Program-made: the position numbers and the translations under genes | NCBI RefSeq assembly: GCF_027889715.1 | Contig: NZ_JAPJZH010000010.1 | Span: 1-64,000 of the forward strand | DNA: 64,000 nt | Direction of reading: 5' to 3' | From: Allohoeflea poritis | GTDB taxonomy: Bacteria; Pseudomonadota; Alphaproteobacteria; Rhizobiales; Rhizobiaceae | Notes under the pieces: model-generated | Told to the model about the DNA's origin: nothing | What the model saw: only the letters and a program-made list of their open reading frames with translations | Databases searched by the model: none | In this document: positions 7,939 to 18,581 of the stretch, one piece after another | How the letters are laid out: each line of letters begins with the position of its first letter | Position numbering within the stretch: position 1 is the first letter of the stretch

Positions 7939-8676
7939 ATGCAGAAACGTGCATTCATCATTCATCTCGCGCGCGCCACCGGCAGGAGGCCGTTTGTGGA
8001 TGAACTCGTGCGGGCGTGTCCTGTCCAGGCAGAGATCGTCGACGGCGTCGACGGCAGCACCCTTGCGCAGGACCGGATAGACAATGTGTACAGCCCTCGG
8101 CTGCACCAACCGCACTATCCGTTCAGACTTCGTCCGGCCGAAATCGGTTGTTTCCTGAGTCATCGCAAATCCTGGCGAAGGATCGTCGATGAAGATCTCG
8201 ACTACGGCCTCATATTTGAGGACGATGCGGCGCTCGACGCCGCCATTGCCGAACCCGCGATCGCCTTCGCGGAAAACCACATCGCCAATGCCGGCTACAT
8301 ACAGATGCCTGTGAGAAGCTTGCCCGGAGAAGCGGAACTAAGCTCCGAAAGCGCTGGCTTCAGGCTCCTGTCTCCTCAGGTCACACCTCTGAGACTGTCG
8401 GGACAATTGATCAGCAAAGCCGCGGCGCGGCGGCTGCTCTATTTGACCGAGGTCTTCGACCGCCCGGTCGACACCTTGCTTCAGATGCACTGGATTACCG
8501 GTATCCGGCCGCTGGTGGTGACACCCTCCGGCCTGTCTGATCATACGCAGGCCGCCGGAGGCAGCACCATCGCGTCCGGCAAATCCGTTTTCGAAAGGGT
8601 GAGCCGGGAGATCAGGCGTTTCGCCTACCGCCGCAAGATCGAGCGGCTTTCGCGCAATCACAAAGCCCCTGCCTAG
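7939..8676 (+). CDS. Glycosyltransferase family 25 protein
   Basis: 245 residues. The N-terminal AFIIHLARATGRR, the GCFLSHRKSWRRI segment and the acidic FEDDA motif define the GT25 family of lipopolysaccharide sugar transferases such as LpsA/Lex2B. A TTG directly precedes the chosen ATG in frame. The likely role is to add a hexose to surface polysaccharide at the inner membrane face. It converges on the GT10 gene and the two genes overlap by 4 bases in their stop codons, so both probably serve the same surface glycan. Confidence 0.85.
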   Translation: MQKRAFIIHLARATGRRPFVDELVRACPVQAEIVDGVDGSTLAQDRIDNVYSPRLHQPHYPFRLRPAEIGCFLSHRKSWRRIVDEDLDYGLIFEDDAALDAAIAEPAIAFAENHIANAGYIQMPVRSLPGEAELSSESAGFRLLSPQVTPLRLSGQLISKAAARRLLYLTEVFDRPVDTLLQMHWITGIRPLVVTPSGLSDHTQAAGGSTIASGKSVFERVSREIRRFAYRRKIERLSRNHKAPA

Positions 8677-9524
8677 CGCGTGGTCTGTTTCAGCAAAGAC
8701 TGTGCGGCGTTCTTCTCATAGTCGGTAAAGGCAAGCGCGCGTTCGCGGTTGGCTTCGATCGCAGGCAGCCTGGCCGCGTATTGTTCAGCGGTCGCCGTCT
8801 CTATCGCGGACCTGATCTCTTCGGCGGAATGGCAGACCAGCATTCCATCGGTGTCGAAAAAGCGATCGATGTCCGGCGCGCCCCAGTAAATCGGCACAGT
8901 TCGGCAGAGCAGACAGTCCACCAGCTTTTCGGTAAAGTAGCCGTGCTCGCGGCTGTTCTCGATAACGATCGAATAACGATAGGGCGAGAGACCTTCTTCC
9001 TTTGTTTCGATCCGCCTGTAGGCAAGACCCAGCAGGTCGACCTCCCAGCCGCCGCTCGCGCACCAGTCGGCGATTTCATGCCTCAGAGCGTGTCCCTCCA
9101 GTTCCCGCTTTGCCGAGGCAATCAGCGACATGTGCCGGCTCTTGTCCCGACCCGTTTCGTTGGTCGGATCGACCCAGGCGCCGCCGAACGGCATGACCAG
9201 CGCATTGCGTGTCCAGCGCGTCATCGCCGGGCGGTGTGTGATGATGCGATGGAACCGCCCTTGCAGCGCGATCGCAGCCAGATAGTTGCGCCGGTGGACG
9301 GCAAAAGGTTCCGCGATCAGCATTGAGACCCGACACGTCACGCCCGGCCTTGGATCGAGGAAATACCGCGACCGCGGATAAAGAATGAGGTGGTCGTCGC
9401 GTTCGAGGTCGCCGACGGTGCCTGAAACAGGGGATGTGCCCAATGGCCATTTCAGCTGGTCGAGCCGCACGTCGGCCAGCCTGCCGCGCAGTTTGTGTTC
9501 ATAAGGCAGGATGCCGATCTTCAT
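8673..9524 (-). CDS. Glycosyltransferase family 10 (fucosyltransferase-like) protein
   Basis: 283 residues. The C-terminal half carries the GT10 signature: YRYSIVIENSREHGYFTEKL, followed by CRTVPIYWGAPDIDRFF, which binds the GDP-sugar donor. GT10 enzymes of bacteria transfer fucose or related sugars to lipopolysaccharide. The N-terminal acceptor domain is diverged, so donor and acceptor are unknown. It is convergent with the GT25 gene; both stops are read from the palindrome CTAG at 8673-8676. Confidence 0.85.
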   Translation of the reverse strand: MKIGILPYEHKLRGRLADVRLDQLKWPLGTSPVSGTVGDLERDDHLILYPRSRYFLDPRPGVTCRVSMLIAEPFAVHRRNYLAAIALQGRFHRIITHRPAMTRWTRNALVMPFGGAWVDPTNETGRDKSRHMSLIASAKRELEGHALRHEIADWCASGGWEVDLLGLAYRRIETKEEGLSPYRYSIVIENSREHGYFTEKLVDCLLCRTVPIYWGAPDIDRFFDTDGMLVCHSAEEIRSAIETATAEQYAARLPAIEANRERALAFTDYEKNAAQSLLKQTTR

Positions 9525-9638
9525 GCGGATAGTCTCTTCGCGCCCACGCGAAGGTTGTCATAACGGGAAATGCCGTGACTGCAAGGCCGTCGCCGCAACA
9601 AATTCGCCTGCGGTGTTCGGCGCCGGTTGTGTTTGAGG

Positions 9639-11051
9639 TCAACCGGCCAGCTCGCGGCTGTGACGGTTGTGCGCCGCAATGACCGGCTCCATGTCGAGCG
9701 TGGTGATGCGGCCATCCTCGACGACGGTTCTGCCGTTGATCACCGTGTGACGTGCATTTTGCGGTGCGCAGAACAGCACTGCCGCGACCGGATCGTGCAG
9801 GGCGCCGGCATAGTTGATGGTGTTGAGGTCCAGGGTAAAGAAATCCGCGCATTTTCCGGCCTCCAGTGCGCCGATATCATTGCGTCCGAGAACCGCCGCG
9901 CCGCCCAGTGTCGCCAGTTCCAGCGCCTGTCGCGCGGTCATCCATTCGTTGCTGCGCAACGGATGGGACTGAGACAAAAGGAAATGCTTGCGCGGACCCT
10001 CGGGCGGCAGCAGCCCCATCTGCAGGCGTGAAAGCAGCATGGCCTGGCGCGCTTCGAGAAGCATGTTGGACGAATCATTGCTGGCCGATCCATCGACGCC
10101 CAGGCCGACCTTGACGCCGGCGTGGAGGTATTTCTTGACCGGCGCGATTCCGGATGCGAGCCGCATGTTCGAACACGGGCAATGCGCGGCTCCGCATCCG
10201 TTTTGAGCGAATTTCGCGATTTCCTCGTCGTCGACATGGATCGCGTGGGCGAACCAGACATCATCGCCCAGCCATCCGAGATCCTCCATCCATTCGACCG
10301 GCCGCTTGCCGAAGCGCTCCAGCGTGTAGCGTTCCTCGTCGAGGGTTTCGCAAAGATGGGTGTGCAGCATCACCTTCTTGTCGCGCGCCAGCACCGCCGT
10401 CTCGCGCAACAGGTCTTCCGAGACCGAAAAGGGTGAGCAGGGGGCGAGCACGATGCGCGTCATCGCGCCGTGACCGGCATCGTGTTAGCGGTCGACGACC
10501 CGGATGCAGTCGGCGATAATGTCGTCCTCCTCTTCGACGCAATCGTCCGGCGGCAGGCCGCCCTTCGATTCGCCCAGCGACATCGAGCCGCGGCTCGCAT
10601 GGAAACGTACGCCGAGATCGGTCGCGGCCTCGATCAGGAAATCGACCTTGTTGCCGCTGCGGAACAGATAGGAGTGGTCGAAGACGGTGGTACAGCCGGA
10701 AAGGACCAGTTCGCCAAGGCCGACCAGGGCGCTGGTGCGGGATGCTTCCGGATGGGTCTTTGCCCAGATGCGGTAATGCGCCTGCAGCCAGGCAAACAGA
10801 TTGTTGTCCTGTGCGGCAGGCAGGTTGCGCGTCAGCGTCTGATTGAGATGGTGGTGGGTGTTGACGAAGCCGGGCAGCACGATTTGCCCGCATGCATCGA
10901 TGATGCGGTCCGCATCGGCTGGAAGCGTGTCGCTCGGGCCGACCGCCCTGATGATGCCGTCCTCCGCATAAAGGCCGCCCCCCGGCAGTTCCCGCCGGTC
11001 TTGGTCCATGGTCACCAGCATGTCGGCGTTCTTTACAAGCAGTGAGGCCAT
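9639..11051 (-). pseudogene. 8-oxoguanine deaminase-like amidohydrolase interrupted by an in-frame TAA
   Basis: Two adjoining pieces in the same frame make one complete amidohydrolase of ~470 codons. The first (11051-10488) has the start with GGAG upstream and the metal ligands in VNTHHHLNQT. The second (10484-9639) has HTHLCET, HAIHVDDEE and LGVDGSASND. A TAA at 10487-10485 separates them, and no frameshift is involved. Codons on both sides read as normal family sequence (RVVDR, stop, HDAGHGAMTRIVLAPCSPF), and one base change to TAC or TAT would restore tyrosine. The intact family deaminates 8-oxoguanine to urate or acts on similar cyclic amidines. Recent inactivation, a sequencing error, or reinitiation at a downstream ATG are all possible. 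Confidence 0.85.
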
Positions 11052-11255
11052 GGGTGTCTCCGTCCGGAAGGAGTGGAACGATGATTGCCATGCAATCCTA
11101 GCGGCTCGAACGGCCCGTTCCACCGCAATTGTCGCGAAACACTTTCAGTTCACTGGTTTCATTAAATGGGATCGTATCTCTTTATTCGAAATATTTGCTG
11201 GCACCGGAAATTCTGGATAGGTAAAGGAAGGCATGCAAACCCAATGGAGCGCGCA

Positions 11256-13058
11256 ATGAGCAATGGCGGCGAAGGTATGAAGCGAAGGTTGCGGTCACGC
11301 GAGTGGTTCGACAATCCCGACAATCCGGACATGACGGCGCTTTATCTGGAACGCTATCTTAATTACGGGCTGACACGCGAGGAACTGCAGTCCGGAAAAC
11401 CCATCATCGGCATCGCCCAGACCGGCTCGGATCTGTCGCCCTGCAACAGGCCGCATCTTGAGCTGGCAAAACGCGTGCGCGAGGGCATACGCGAAGCCGG
11501 AGGCATTGCCATCGAGTTTCCGGTTCATCCGATACAGGAGACGGGCAAGCGGCCGACCGCCTCGCTCGATCGCAATCTTGCCTATCTCGGCCTGGTCGAG
11601 GTGCTTTACGGTTATCCGCTGGACGGTGTCGTGCTGACCACGGGCTGCGACAAGACGACACCGGCCTGCCTGATGGCGGCGGCAACCGTCGATCTTCCGG
11701 CCATCGTGCTGACGGGCGGGCCGATGCTCAATGGCTGGTTCCACGGCGAGAGGGTCGGTTCGGGGACGGTTGTCTGGAAGGCGCGGGAACTGCTGTCGGA
11801 AGACAAGATCGACTACGACACCTTTATTGAGATGGTGTCCGATTCCGCGCCTTCGATCGGCTATTGCAACACCATGGGCACCGCGACGACGATGAATACG
11901 CTCGCCGAGGCGCTGGGCATGTCGCTGCCGGGTTGCGCGTCGATACCGGCCCCGTATCGCGAACGCGGCCAGATTGCCTATCGGACCGGAAAACGCATTG
12001 TCGACATGGTCCACGAGGACCTGAAACCGTCTGACATCATGACCCGTGAGGCGTTCGAGAACGTCATAACCGTCAACTCGGCGATCGGAGGATCGACGAA
12101 CGCTCCGATCCACATCAACGCCATTGCCCGGCATGTCGGCGTGCCGCTCTCCCTCGATGACTGGGAAAGCCGCGGGCTCGACGTGCCGCTCATCGTCAAT
12201 CTGCAGCCGGCCGGCGAATATCTCGGCGAGGACTTCCACCGCGCCGGCGGCGCACCCGCCGTAATTGGCGAACTGATGCGCCACGGTCTCATCCACGAAC
12301 GCGCGGTCACCGCCAACGGCAGGTCGATCGGCGACAATTGTCGCGACGTCGTGAGCGAGAATGGCGACGTCATTCGTGACTTTGACAGTGCCCTGAAAAA
12401 ACAGGCCGGTTTCAAGGTCATGCGCGGCAACATATTCGATGGCGCCGTCATGAAGCTGAGCGTGATCTCCGACGCTTTCCGGGAACGCTACCTGTCGGAC
12501 CCGGATCATCCCCAGCAATTCGAGGGCAGGGCGGTCGTGTTCGACGGGCCGGAGGACTACCATCACCGCATCGACGATCCCGCGCTGGGCATTGATGAGA
12601 ACTGCGTCCTGTTCATGCGCGGCGCCGGGCCGATCGGCTATCCGGGCGCCGCCGAGGTCGTCAACATGCGCGCGCCGGCTTATCTCCTGAAACGGGGCAT
12701 TCGCGAACTGCCTTGCATCGGCGACGGGCGCCAGTCGGGAACCTCGGGTTCTCCGTCCATTCTGAACGCTTCGCCGGAAGCTGCCGCCGGCGGCAATCTG
12801 GCGCTGTTGAAGACCGACGACCGTGTGCGCATCGACCTTTCGGCGGGCACGGTCGACATGCTGGTTGACGGCGCCGAGATCGAGCGCCGCCGTTCCGAAC
12901 TTCAGGATGCCGGCGGATATCAGTATCCGGCCTCCCAGACGCCGTGGCAGGAAATGCAACGCGGCGATGTCGACCAGTTGTCGGATGGAATGGTGCTCAA
13001 AAGCGCGGTGAAGTATCAGCGCATTGCCTCGAAGGGGCTGCCCCGCGACAACCATTGA
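11256..13058 (+). CDS. IlvD/Edd-family sugar-acid dehydratase
   Basis: 600 residues of the dihydroxy-acid/phosphogluconate dehydratase family. The iron-sulfur cysteines are seen in [23 protein letters not shown] and [10 protein letters not shown]. The sequence around [20 protein letters not shown] and the C-terminal [20 protein letters not shown] resemble the sugar-acid (arabonate or xylonate) dehydratases more than IlvD. The start at 11256 has GGAG six bases upstream; the frame is open from 11166. No sugar dehydrogenase or aldolase gene lies beside it, so the substrate is not determined. It is transcribed away from the broken deaminase gene. Confidence 0.85.
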   Translation: MSNGGEGMKRRLRSREWFDNPDNPDMTALYLERYLNYGLTREELQSGKPIIGIAQTGSDLSPCNRPHLELAKRVREGIREAGGIAIEFPVHPIQETGKRPTASLDRNLAYLGLVEVLYGYPLDGVVLTTGCDKTTPACLMAAATVDLPAIVLTGGPMLNGWFHGERVGSGTVVWKARELLSEDKIDYDTFIEMVSDSAPSIGYCNTMGTATTMNTLAEALGMSLPGCASIPAPYRERGQIAYRTGKRIVDMVHEDLKPSDIMTREAFENVITVNSAIGGSTNAPIHINAIARHVGVPLSLDDWESRGLDVPLIVNLQPAGEYLGEDFHRAGGAPAVIGELMRHGLIHERAVTANGRSIGDNCRDVVSENGDVIRDFDSALKKQAGFKVMRGNIFDGAVMKLSVISDAFRERYLSDPDHPQQFEGRAVVFDGPEDYHHRIDDPALGIDENCVLFMRGAGPIGYPGAAEVVNMRAPAYLLKRGIRELPCIGDGRQSGTSGSPSILNASPEAAAGGNLALLKTDDRVRIDLSAGTVDMLVDGAEIERRRSELQDAGGYQYPASQTPWQEMQRGDVDQLSDGMVLKSAVKYQRIASKGLPRDNH

Positions 13059-13065
13059 CGCGTTT

Positions 13066-13980
13066 TCAGCCTTTCTCGGCGTCGCGCAGAAACGCCGAGA
13101 TGACCTTTGGAAGGTCGCCGACATGCAGCAGGGGCGCATGGCCCTGACCGGATGCGATGTAGCGCTGCATATCCGGGTTTCGGCTGGCCATTTCATCCAG
13201 CGTTTTTTGTGACAGGAGCGATGAGTTTTCACCGCGGATCGTCAGCAGCGGAATATTGCGCAGGCCGTCGAACTGCGGCCATAGGGTCGGCAAGGGCACG
13301 TTCAGGTCGATCGCGTGCAGCATGTCAATCAGCGCCGGATCGAACCGGCCGACGACCTTCCCGTCCTTTTCCTCGAAGCTGGCGGCAGCAAGGTCGCGCC
13401 AGTCCTGGTTGGACAGGGCGCTGAAACTGGCGCCTTGCAGCGTTTGCAGGGTCTCGGCCACGGCCAGTACGTTGGATGGTTGCTTGATGCGATCGTGATG
13501 GGCCATGATCTGCGCCAGTCCGGCTCCCTCCACCACCGGTCCGGCGTCGTTGAGGATGGCCGCAGACATGATGCCCGGCCGCATCGCGGCAAGCGCATGA
13601 ATGATCAGCGCCCCGCGGGAGGTTCCCACAAAGACTGCATGTTTGACGGCCAGCGCCGCACAGCCGGACAGAACATCGTCCGTCTCTGTCTGGATGTTGT
13701 AGTTGGATTTGTCCTTGTCCCAGTCGGACAGGCCGCGGCCGCGATAGTCGAAACTCACGACACGCCGCGGCGCCGCCTCGCTCCGCGACAATATCAGGGC
13801 CAGATCGTGAAAGTCGGCACTGTTGCGCGTAAGGCCAGGCAGGCACACGACCGTGGCGTGGTCATCCGCTCCGGCTTGTCCGCGCCCGTAGTCGCGCGCC
13901 GCAAGCCTTAGACCGTCGCTCGCGGAATAAAAGACCTGCTCGAAACCGGGTTCGGCACGTGTTGCAACGGTATCGTCCAT
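13066..13980 (-). CDS. Alpha/beta hydrolase
   Basis: 304 residues. The alpha/beta-hydrolase fold is shown by VVCLPGLTRNSADF (oxyanion loop), DYRGRGLSDWD, the nucleophile elbow VGTSRGALI with its serine, and a late histidine in SGQGHAPLLH. Start at 13980 follows GGAAGG. Such genes are generic esterases or ring-cleavage hydrolases; nothing nearby fixes the substrate. It converges on the dehydratase gene with a 7-base gap. Confidence 0.85.
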   Translation of the reverse strand: MDDTVATRAEPGFEQVFYSASDGLRLAARDYGRGQAGADDHATVVCLPGLTRNSADFHDLALILSRSEAAPRRVVSFDYRGRGLSDWDKDKSNYNIQTETDDVLSGCAALAVKHAVFVGTSRGALIIHALAAMRPGIMSAAILNDAGPVVEGAGLAQIMAHHDRIKQPSNVLAVAETLQTLQGASFSALSNQDWRDLAAASFEEKDGKVVGRFDPALIDMLHAIDLNVPLPTLWPQFDGLRNIPLLTIRGENSSLLSQKTLDEMASRNPDMQRYIASGQGHAPLLHVGDLPKVISAFLRDAEKG

Positions 13981-14128
13981 GACTGACCTTCCGGCATTAT
14001 CCCCCACCGGTGGTCAGATACGGCATCCGGACGGCAAAGCAAAGCCGTGGTGCTTCAATTACCGATACGCTTGGACATCGGCATTTAGCTGTAACGGGTG
14101 GATCGGAGGATCCGGAAAGCCGCCGCGG

Positions 14129-16204
14129 TCAGCGGCGGCCGTAACGCAGATCCGCAACGATATTGGCGTTCTGACCCAGCCTGACCTTGTAGACCTGATA
14201 ATTCTCCATCACCCGCTGCACGTAGTTGCGCGTCTCGGTAAAGGGGATGTTCTCCACCCAGTCGACGACAAAGTCGATCGACTTGCCGCGCGGGTCGCCA
14301 TATTTCTCGATCCACTGCCGCGAGCGGCTTGCGCCGGCATTGTAGGCGATGAAGGTCAGGACGTAGGAACCGTTGAAGTCCGAGATGTGCTGACCGAGAT
14401 AGTGAGCGCCCAGCGTTGCATTGTAGGCTGCGTCCCGGGTCAGCTTTGATTTGGAATAGGCGATGCCGTGTTTCCTTGCGACCGATTTTGCCGTGGTCGG
14501 CAAAAGCTGCAGCAGGCCCCTGGCATTGGCCTTCGAAACAGCCGCCTTGTCGAAGGCGCTTTCCTGCCGGGCGATCGCGTAGGCCAGTGCCTTGCCGGAT
14601 CCCGAGATGTTTGCGTTCTGTGGAATGACCCCGGTCGGGAAGGCCAGCGCCGCGACGTCGAGGCCGCGATGGTAAGCGATCTTTCCGACCTGCAGCGAAA
14701 GGCGGTGCTCGCCCTTCTTTTCGGCCATGGCCGCCAGGATGGCGAGTTCGCCCGGACTGGTCAGCTCTCGGGCAAGCGCGATATAGAGCGCCTTGGCGCG
14801 GTGCGCGTGGCCGGCTTCCGTCAGGCGGTGAATGGCGCGCACCGCATGGCGTCCGGCAAAGTGGGTGCGCTCCGTCGCGGTCGGCGACGGGTAGCGCACA
14901 TTGATTCCCTTCCTGTTGATCCGCGCGGCGGCCAGCTGCCCGTAATAAGTGGCGGAAAATCTCGCGGCCTGCGCGAAATAATCGGTCGCCTTTCCTGGGC
15001 CGCCGGCTTCCGCTGCGCGTCCGAGCCAGTAATAGCCGCGTGAAAGGGAGAGCGGCCGTGTCGCGGTCTTCAGCACCCGTTGAAAATGTGTCGCCGCCGT
15101 CTTGCCGTCATTGGAAAGCCGCAATGCGTACCAGCCTGCGTGCCACTCGGCCTCGATAATGTCCTTGGGCCGCGAGGAGGCATGGCGAGCCGCCAGCCGG
15201 TAGGCGGTCTTCAGGTCTCCTTCATCCGCGAGCGCCCTGGAGATGATGCGGGATTCGACCCACCATTCATGGGTGTTGACGAGGGCATCCGGATTGCGCG
15301 GCGCCTGCAGCAGCAGCTTGGCCGCGGTATCGTAATTCTTCTTGCGTCTGTGGTAGGAGATGCGCGCAAACAGGTAACCCGGATCCTTTTGCCAGCTTGG
15401 ATGCACGGCCTTGATCAGTTGCGCGGCCTTTGAACTTTTGCGGATGACGGCAGCGCGCGCCTTGAACAGCGATTGTGCATTGGCAAGCGCATCCACTCGG
15501 TCGGCCTGCGTGATGCGGTCGCGGTAAAGGAGCATGTCCATGCGGCGCTTGTGATCCGCACGCGTCAGCAGATCCGAAAACGCCTTGAGCACCTGGGATT
15601 CCAGCCGCTTGTCCAGAACCTGCTCGCGCCACACCGGTGCAATGACCGCCGCCGCCTTCGATTTCCGGCCGGTCGCCGACAGCGCCCGTGCCAGCGCAAT
15701 CGCGCCTTCGATCGTCTCGGGCTTCGTGGTGCCGAAAGCGGTGATCACCTGTTGCGGCGTTGCGCCTTCGCGCGACAGCGCCCGCTCCGATTTTTGCCGA
15801 AGAGCGCCGAGACCGGGCCAGTGGGAAAGTTCGCTGGCGGCAGCGGCGATTTCGGATGAGGGAACGCCGCGCGCTCCGGAGATCGCAATGGCCCAGGTCA
15901 GCACTTCCCGGTCGAGGGAGCCGCGCGGCAGGCTGTCGCGAATGGAGCGCGCCGTTTTGATTTCGTCGTCCGAGAGCGCATCGAGACCGCGCTTGAGCTG
16001 GCCGGATTTGACGGACGGGTTGTTGATCCGGTGAACGGAAGACGTCACGTCGCGCGGGGCAACGGTGTTGTTGGCGATTTGCTGCTGTCCGGGACGCCAC
16101 TTCGGCACAGGTACCTTGGACAGACTGATCTCCGCGCCGGCCGTGTGGGCCGCGCTGAAACACAAGGACGAAGCCAGCAGTGTCGTTAACGCCAGTCTGA
16201 TCAT
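14129..16204 (-). CDS. Soluble lytic murein transglycosylase (Slt70-like)
   Basis: 691 residues. A signal peptide (MIRLALTTLLASSLCFSAAH) is followed by a long alpha-helical superhelix and, near residue 530, a C-terminal SLT domain with the catalytic glutamate in AYAIARQESAFDKAAV and the motif ARGLLQLLPTTAKSVA. It cleaves peptidoglycan glycan strands in the periplasm, leaving 1,6-anhydro ends. It is transcribed away from dapA, which makes a peptidoglycan precursor. Length and domain order are normal for rhizobial Slt proteins. Confidence 0.93.
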   Translation of the reverse strand: MIRLALTTLLASSLCFSAAHTAGAEISLSKVPVPKWRPGQQQIANNTVAPRDVTSSVHRINNPSVKSGQLKRGLDALSDDEIKTARSIRDSLPRGSLDREVLTWAIAISGARGVPSSEIAAAASELSHWPGLGALRQKSERALSREGATPQQVITAFGTTKPETIEGAIALARALSATGRKSKAAAVIAPVWREQVLDKRLESQVLKAFSDLLTRADHKRRMDMLLYRDRITQADRVDALANAQSLFKARAAVIRKSSKAAQLIKAVHPSWQKDPGYLFARISYHRRKKNYDTAAKLLLQAPRNPDALVNTHEWWVESRIISRALADEGDLKTAYRLAARHASSRPKDIIEAEWHAGWYALRLSNDGKTAATHFQRVLKTATRPLSLSRGYYWLGRAAEAGGPGKATDYFAQAARFSATYYGQLAAARINRKGINVRYPSPTATERTHFAGRHAVRAIHRLTEAGHAHRAKALYIALARELTSPGELAILAAMAEKKGEHRLSLQVGKIAYHRGLDVAALAFPTGVIPQNANISGSGKALAYAIARQESAFDKAAVSKANARGLLQLLPTTAKSVARKHGIAYSKSKLTRDAAYNATLGAHYLGQHISDFNGSYVLTFIAYNAGASRSRQWIEKYGDPRGKSIDFVVDWVENIPFTETRNYVQRVMENYQVYKVRLGQNANIVADLRYGRR

Positions 16205-16506
16205 CAGAACATTATCCCTTCAATTTGGGCGGAAATCAGCCCGCATATCGTTTTCGTCACGCCTGCATGGCCGTCATTCAGAGTGACAAAGATCGGTGAA
16301 AAGAGCGTTAAGCGGAGGTTATTGCGGCCAATTGTAATAAAATGTGTCAGGACCGGCGCGGGCATGGAATTTGTCGCACAGCGGCGCTTGCGGCGAAGAT
16401 GCGCCGGGACTATGGTGCAGCGCTTTTTGCCGCCGGCGCAGTCGGTTATTCTGCGTGCGATGATATGTCAATGCGGGCCAGCGCGCTGGTCTTGTCAGGA
16501 GTTAGC
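16205..16506. other. Intergenic region between slt and dapA
   Basis: About 300 bases between divergently transcribed genes, which must hold both promoters. No ribosome site supports any small frame, and I see no clear palindrome or riboswitch-like structure. The dapA ribosome site AGGAG lies at its right end. Confidence 0.5.
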
Positions 16507-17388
16507 ATGTTCAAGGGGTCTCTTCCGGCGTTGGTGACACCGTTCAACGACGCCGGTGAATTCGACGAGCCGGCCTTCCGCAACTTTGTGGAATGGCAGA
16601 TTTCGGAAGGAAGCAATGGTCTGGTGCCGGTCGGCACGACCGGCGAATCCCCAACCCTTTCGCACGCCGAACACAAACGGGTTGTCGAGCTTTGCATCGA
16701 AACCGCCGACAGGCGGGTTCCGGTCATCGCCGGCGCGGGCTCCAACAATACCAGCGAAGCAATCGATCTGGCACGGCATGCGGAAAAGGCCGGTGCCGAT
16801 GCGGTGCTCGTTGTCACGCCCTATTACAACAAGCCCAACCAGCGCGGTCTGTATGCCCACTACGCGTCGATTGCAGCTGCGATTTCGTTGCCGGTCTTCA
16901 TCTACAACATTCCTGGGCGCTCAATAATCGACATGAGCGTCGAGACGATGGCGGCACTGGCCGGCGATTTCGACAACATCGTCGGCACGAAGGACGCAAC
17001 CGCCAAGCTGGACCGCGTATCCGAGCAGCGGCAGGCCTGCGGCGCTGATTTTATCCAGCTGTCGGGAGAGGACGGCACGGCGCTTGCTTTCAATGCCCAT
17101 GGCGGCGTCGGGTGCATTTCGGTGACGGCCAATGTCGCGCCGCGGCTTTGCGCCGAGTTCCAGGATGCCATGGCCCGCGGTGATTACGCGGTGGCACTGG
17201 AGTATCAGGACCGTTTGATGCCGCTTCACAAGGCGCTGTTTCTGGAACCCAATCCCGGGGGTGCGAAATACGCGCTCAGCAAGCTCGGCCAGATGACCGA
17301 GACCCAGCGGCTTCCGATGGTTCCGATCGAGGCGCAGACACGCTCCGCGATTGACGAAGCCATGCGCCACGCCGGCATCGTGAATTAG
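16507..17388 (+). CDS. dapA: 4-hydroxy-tetrahydrodipicolinate synthase
   Basis: 293 residues, full length. It condenses pyruvate with aspartate semialdehyde in lysine and diaminopimelate synthesis. The pyruvate-binding motif GTTGESPTL, the catalytic tyrosine in YNIPGRS and the Schiff-base lysine in [10 protein letters not shown] are all present. The start at 16507 has AGGAG eight bases upstream; an in-frame extension to 16342 is not typical of the family. smpB follows after 28 bases in the order dapA-smpB, common in Hyphomicrobiales. Confidence 0.97.
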   Translation: MFKGSLPALVTPFNDAGEFDEPAFRNFVEWQISEGSNGLVPVGTTGESPTLSHAEHKRVVELCIETADRRVPVIAGAGSNNTSEAIDLARHAEKAGADAVLVVTPYYNKPNQRGLYAHYASIAAAISLPVFIYNIPGRSIIDMSVETMAALAGDFDNIVGTKDATAKLDRVSEQRQACGADFIQLSGEDGTALAFNAHGGVGCISVTANVAPRLCAEFQDAMARGDYAVALEYQDRLMPLHKALFLEPNPGGAKYALSKLGQMTETQRLPMVPIEAQTRSAIDEAMRHAGIVN

Positions 17389-17416
17389 GAAATGACGGCA
17401 GAAGCGGTTGAATATC

Positions 17417-17893
17417 ATGTCGAAGGCCGGTTCAAAGCCAGCAAGACGCACCGTTGCGGAAAACCGTAAGGCGCGTTTCAACTACGAGATCGTCGACACG
17501 TTCGAGGCAGGCCTCGTGCTGACCGGCACCGAGGTGAAATCCTTGCGCGAGGGCAAGGCCAATATCGCGGAGTCCTATGCCACCGAGGAAGGCGGCGAGA
17601 TCTGGCTGATCAACTCCTATCTGCCCGAATATCTTCAGGCCAACCGCTTCAATCATGAAACGCGCCGCAGGCGCAAGCTGCTGCTCAACAAGCGCGAGGT
17701 GCGCAAGCTGATCGGTGCCGTTCAGCGCGAGGGCATGTCGCTGGTGCCGTTGAAGATCTATTTCAACGACCGCGGCCGGGCGAAGCTCGAAATCGCACTG
17801 GCGAAAGGCAAGAAGCTGCACGACAAGCGCGAGACCGAGAAGAAGCGCGACTGGGAGCGCCAGAAGGCGCGTCTCATGCGCGAGAAGGGCTGA
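17417..17893 (+). CDS. smpB: SsrA-binding protein
   Basis: 158 residues with the SmpB core ([20 protein letters not shown], then [20 protein letters not shown]) and a basic C-terminal tail that enters the ribosomal mRNA channel. It carries tmRNA to stalled ribosomes. ATG at 17417 is preferred over the TTG nine bases before it. The tmRNA gene itself is not in the window. Confidence 0.97.
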   Translation: MSKAGSKPARRTVAENRKARFNYEIVDTFEAGLVLTGTEVKSLREGKANIAESYATEEGGEIWLINSYLPEYLQANRFNHETRRRRKLLLNKREVRKLIGAVQREGMSLVPLKIYFNDRGRAKLEIALAKGKKLHDKRETEKKRDWERQKARLMREKG

Positions 17894-17903
17894 CGGGCGT
17901 CGC

Positions 17904-18569
17904 CTATTTTTGTTTAAGAAAGTCCGCTACGTTCTTAAAAACACTCGTGAACATTTCTTCTGTCAACCGGCCTGTATTGGTGTTGTAGCGCGAGCAGTGA
18001 TAGCTGGAAAAAACGGTCAGTTCCCCGGCCTGTGTCATGCCGCCATGGCGGAACGGATGGGCGGCGACGCGTTCACCAAGGGTCCGTATCGTCGAATCAT
18101 GGGCGATCTTGCCAAGCGTGAGGACCGCGCGCAGGTTCGGCATGGCCGCGATGGACGCGGACAGAAACCGCCGGCAGGTATTGATCTCTGCGCCGACAGG
18201 TTTGTTTTCCGGCGGAACGCAGCGCACTGCATTGGTGATCGCCGTGTCGACCAGGGTGACGCCGTCATCGGGTCTGGCATCAAATGTGCCGCGCGAAAAT
18301 CCGTAACGTGAAAGCGTGCCATAGAGCAGGTCGCCGGCAAAATCGCCCGTGAATGGCCGGCCGGTTCTGTTTGCGCCGCGCAATCCGGGGGCAAGGCCGA
18401 CAATGAGGAACCGGACCGCGCCGGCGCCGTCTTGCGGGTAGAATGTATGAACAGGGGCGTTGTGCCAGTCCGCATGTGCTTCGCGCTGTGCGGCGATGAA
18501 GGCATGCAAACGCGGGCAAAGGGCGCAATCCCGCTCGGGCTCTGTCGGGTCGGTCATGCCGCCCGGCAT
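17904..18569 (-). CDS. Family 5 (UDGb-type) uracil-DNA glycosylase
   Basis: 221 residues or fewer. Motif 1, GLAPGLRGANRTGRPFTGD, and motif 2, SSYHCSRYNTNTGRLT, are those of family 5 glycosylases, which remove uracil and deaminated purines from DNA. The N-terminal cysteines CALCPRL and the later CRRF belong to the expected iron-sulfur cluster. An alternative ATG at 18557 is equally plausible; neither has a strong ribosome site. It converges with smpB and lies 12 bases after the NYN gene in the same direction. Confidence 0.88.
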   Translation of the reverse strand: MPGGMTDPTEPERDCALCPRLHAFIAAQREAHADWHNAPVHTFYPQDGAGAVRFLIVGLAPGLRGANRTGRPFTGDFAGDLLYGTLSRYGFSRGTFDARPDDGVTLVDTAITNAVRCVPPENKPVGAEINTCRRFLSASIAAMPNLRAVLTLGKIAHDSTIRTLGERVAAHPFRHGGMTQAGELTVFSSYHCSRYNTNTGRLTEEMFTSVFKNVADFLKQK

Positions 18570-18581
18570 ATACCAAAGCCA

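Noticed and set aside
10464-10490. Frameshift as the cause of the split deaminase gene
   Set aside because: The two halves are in the same frame (distance 846 bases), so a stop codon alone explains the split.
11295-13232. 645-codon minus-strand frame opposite the IlvD/Edd gene
   Set aside because: Antisense to a clear dehydratase; the translation is a typical GC-rich shadow with histidine and arginine excess.
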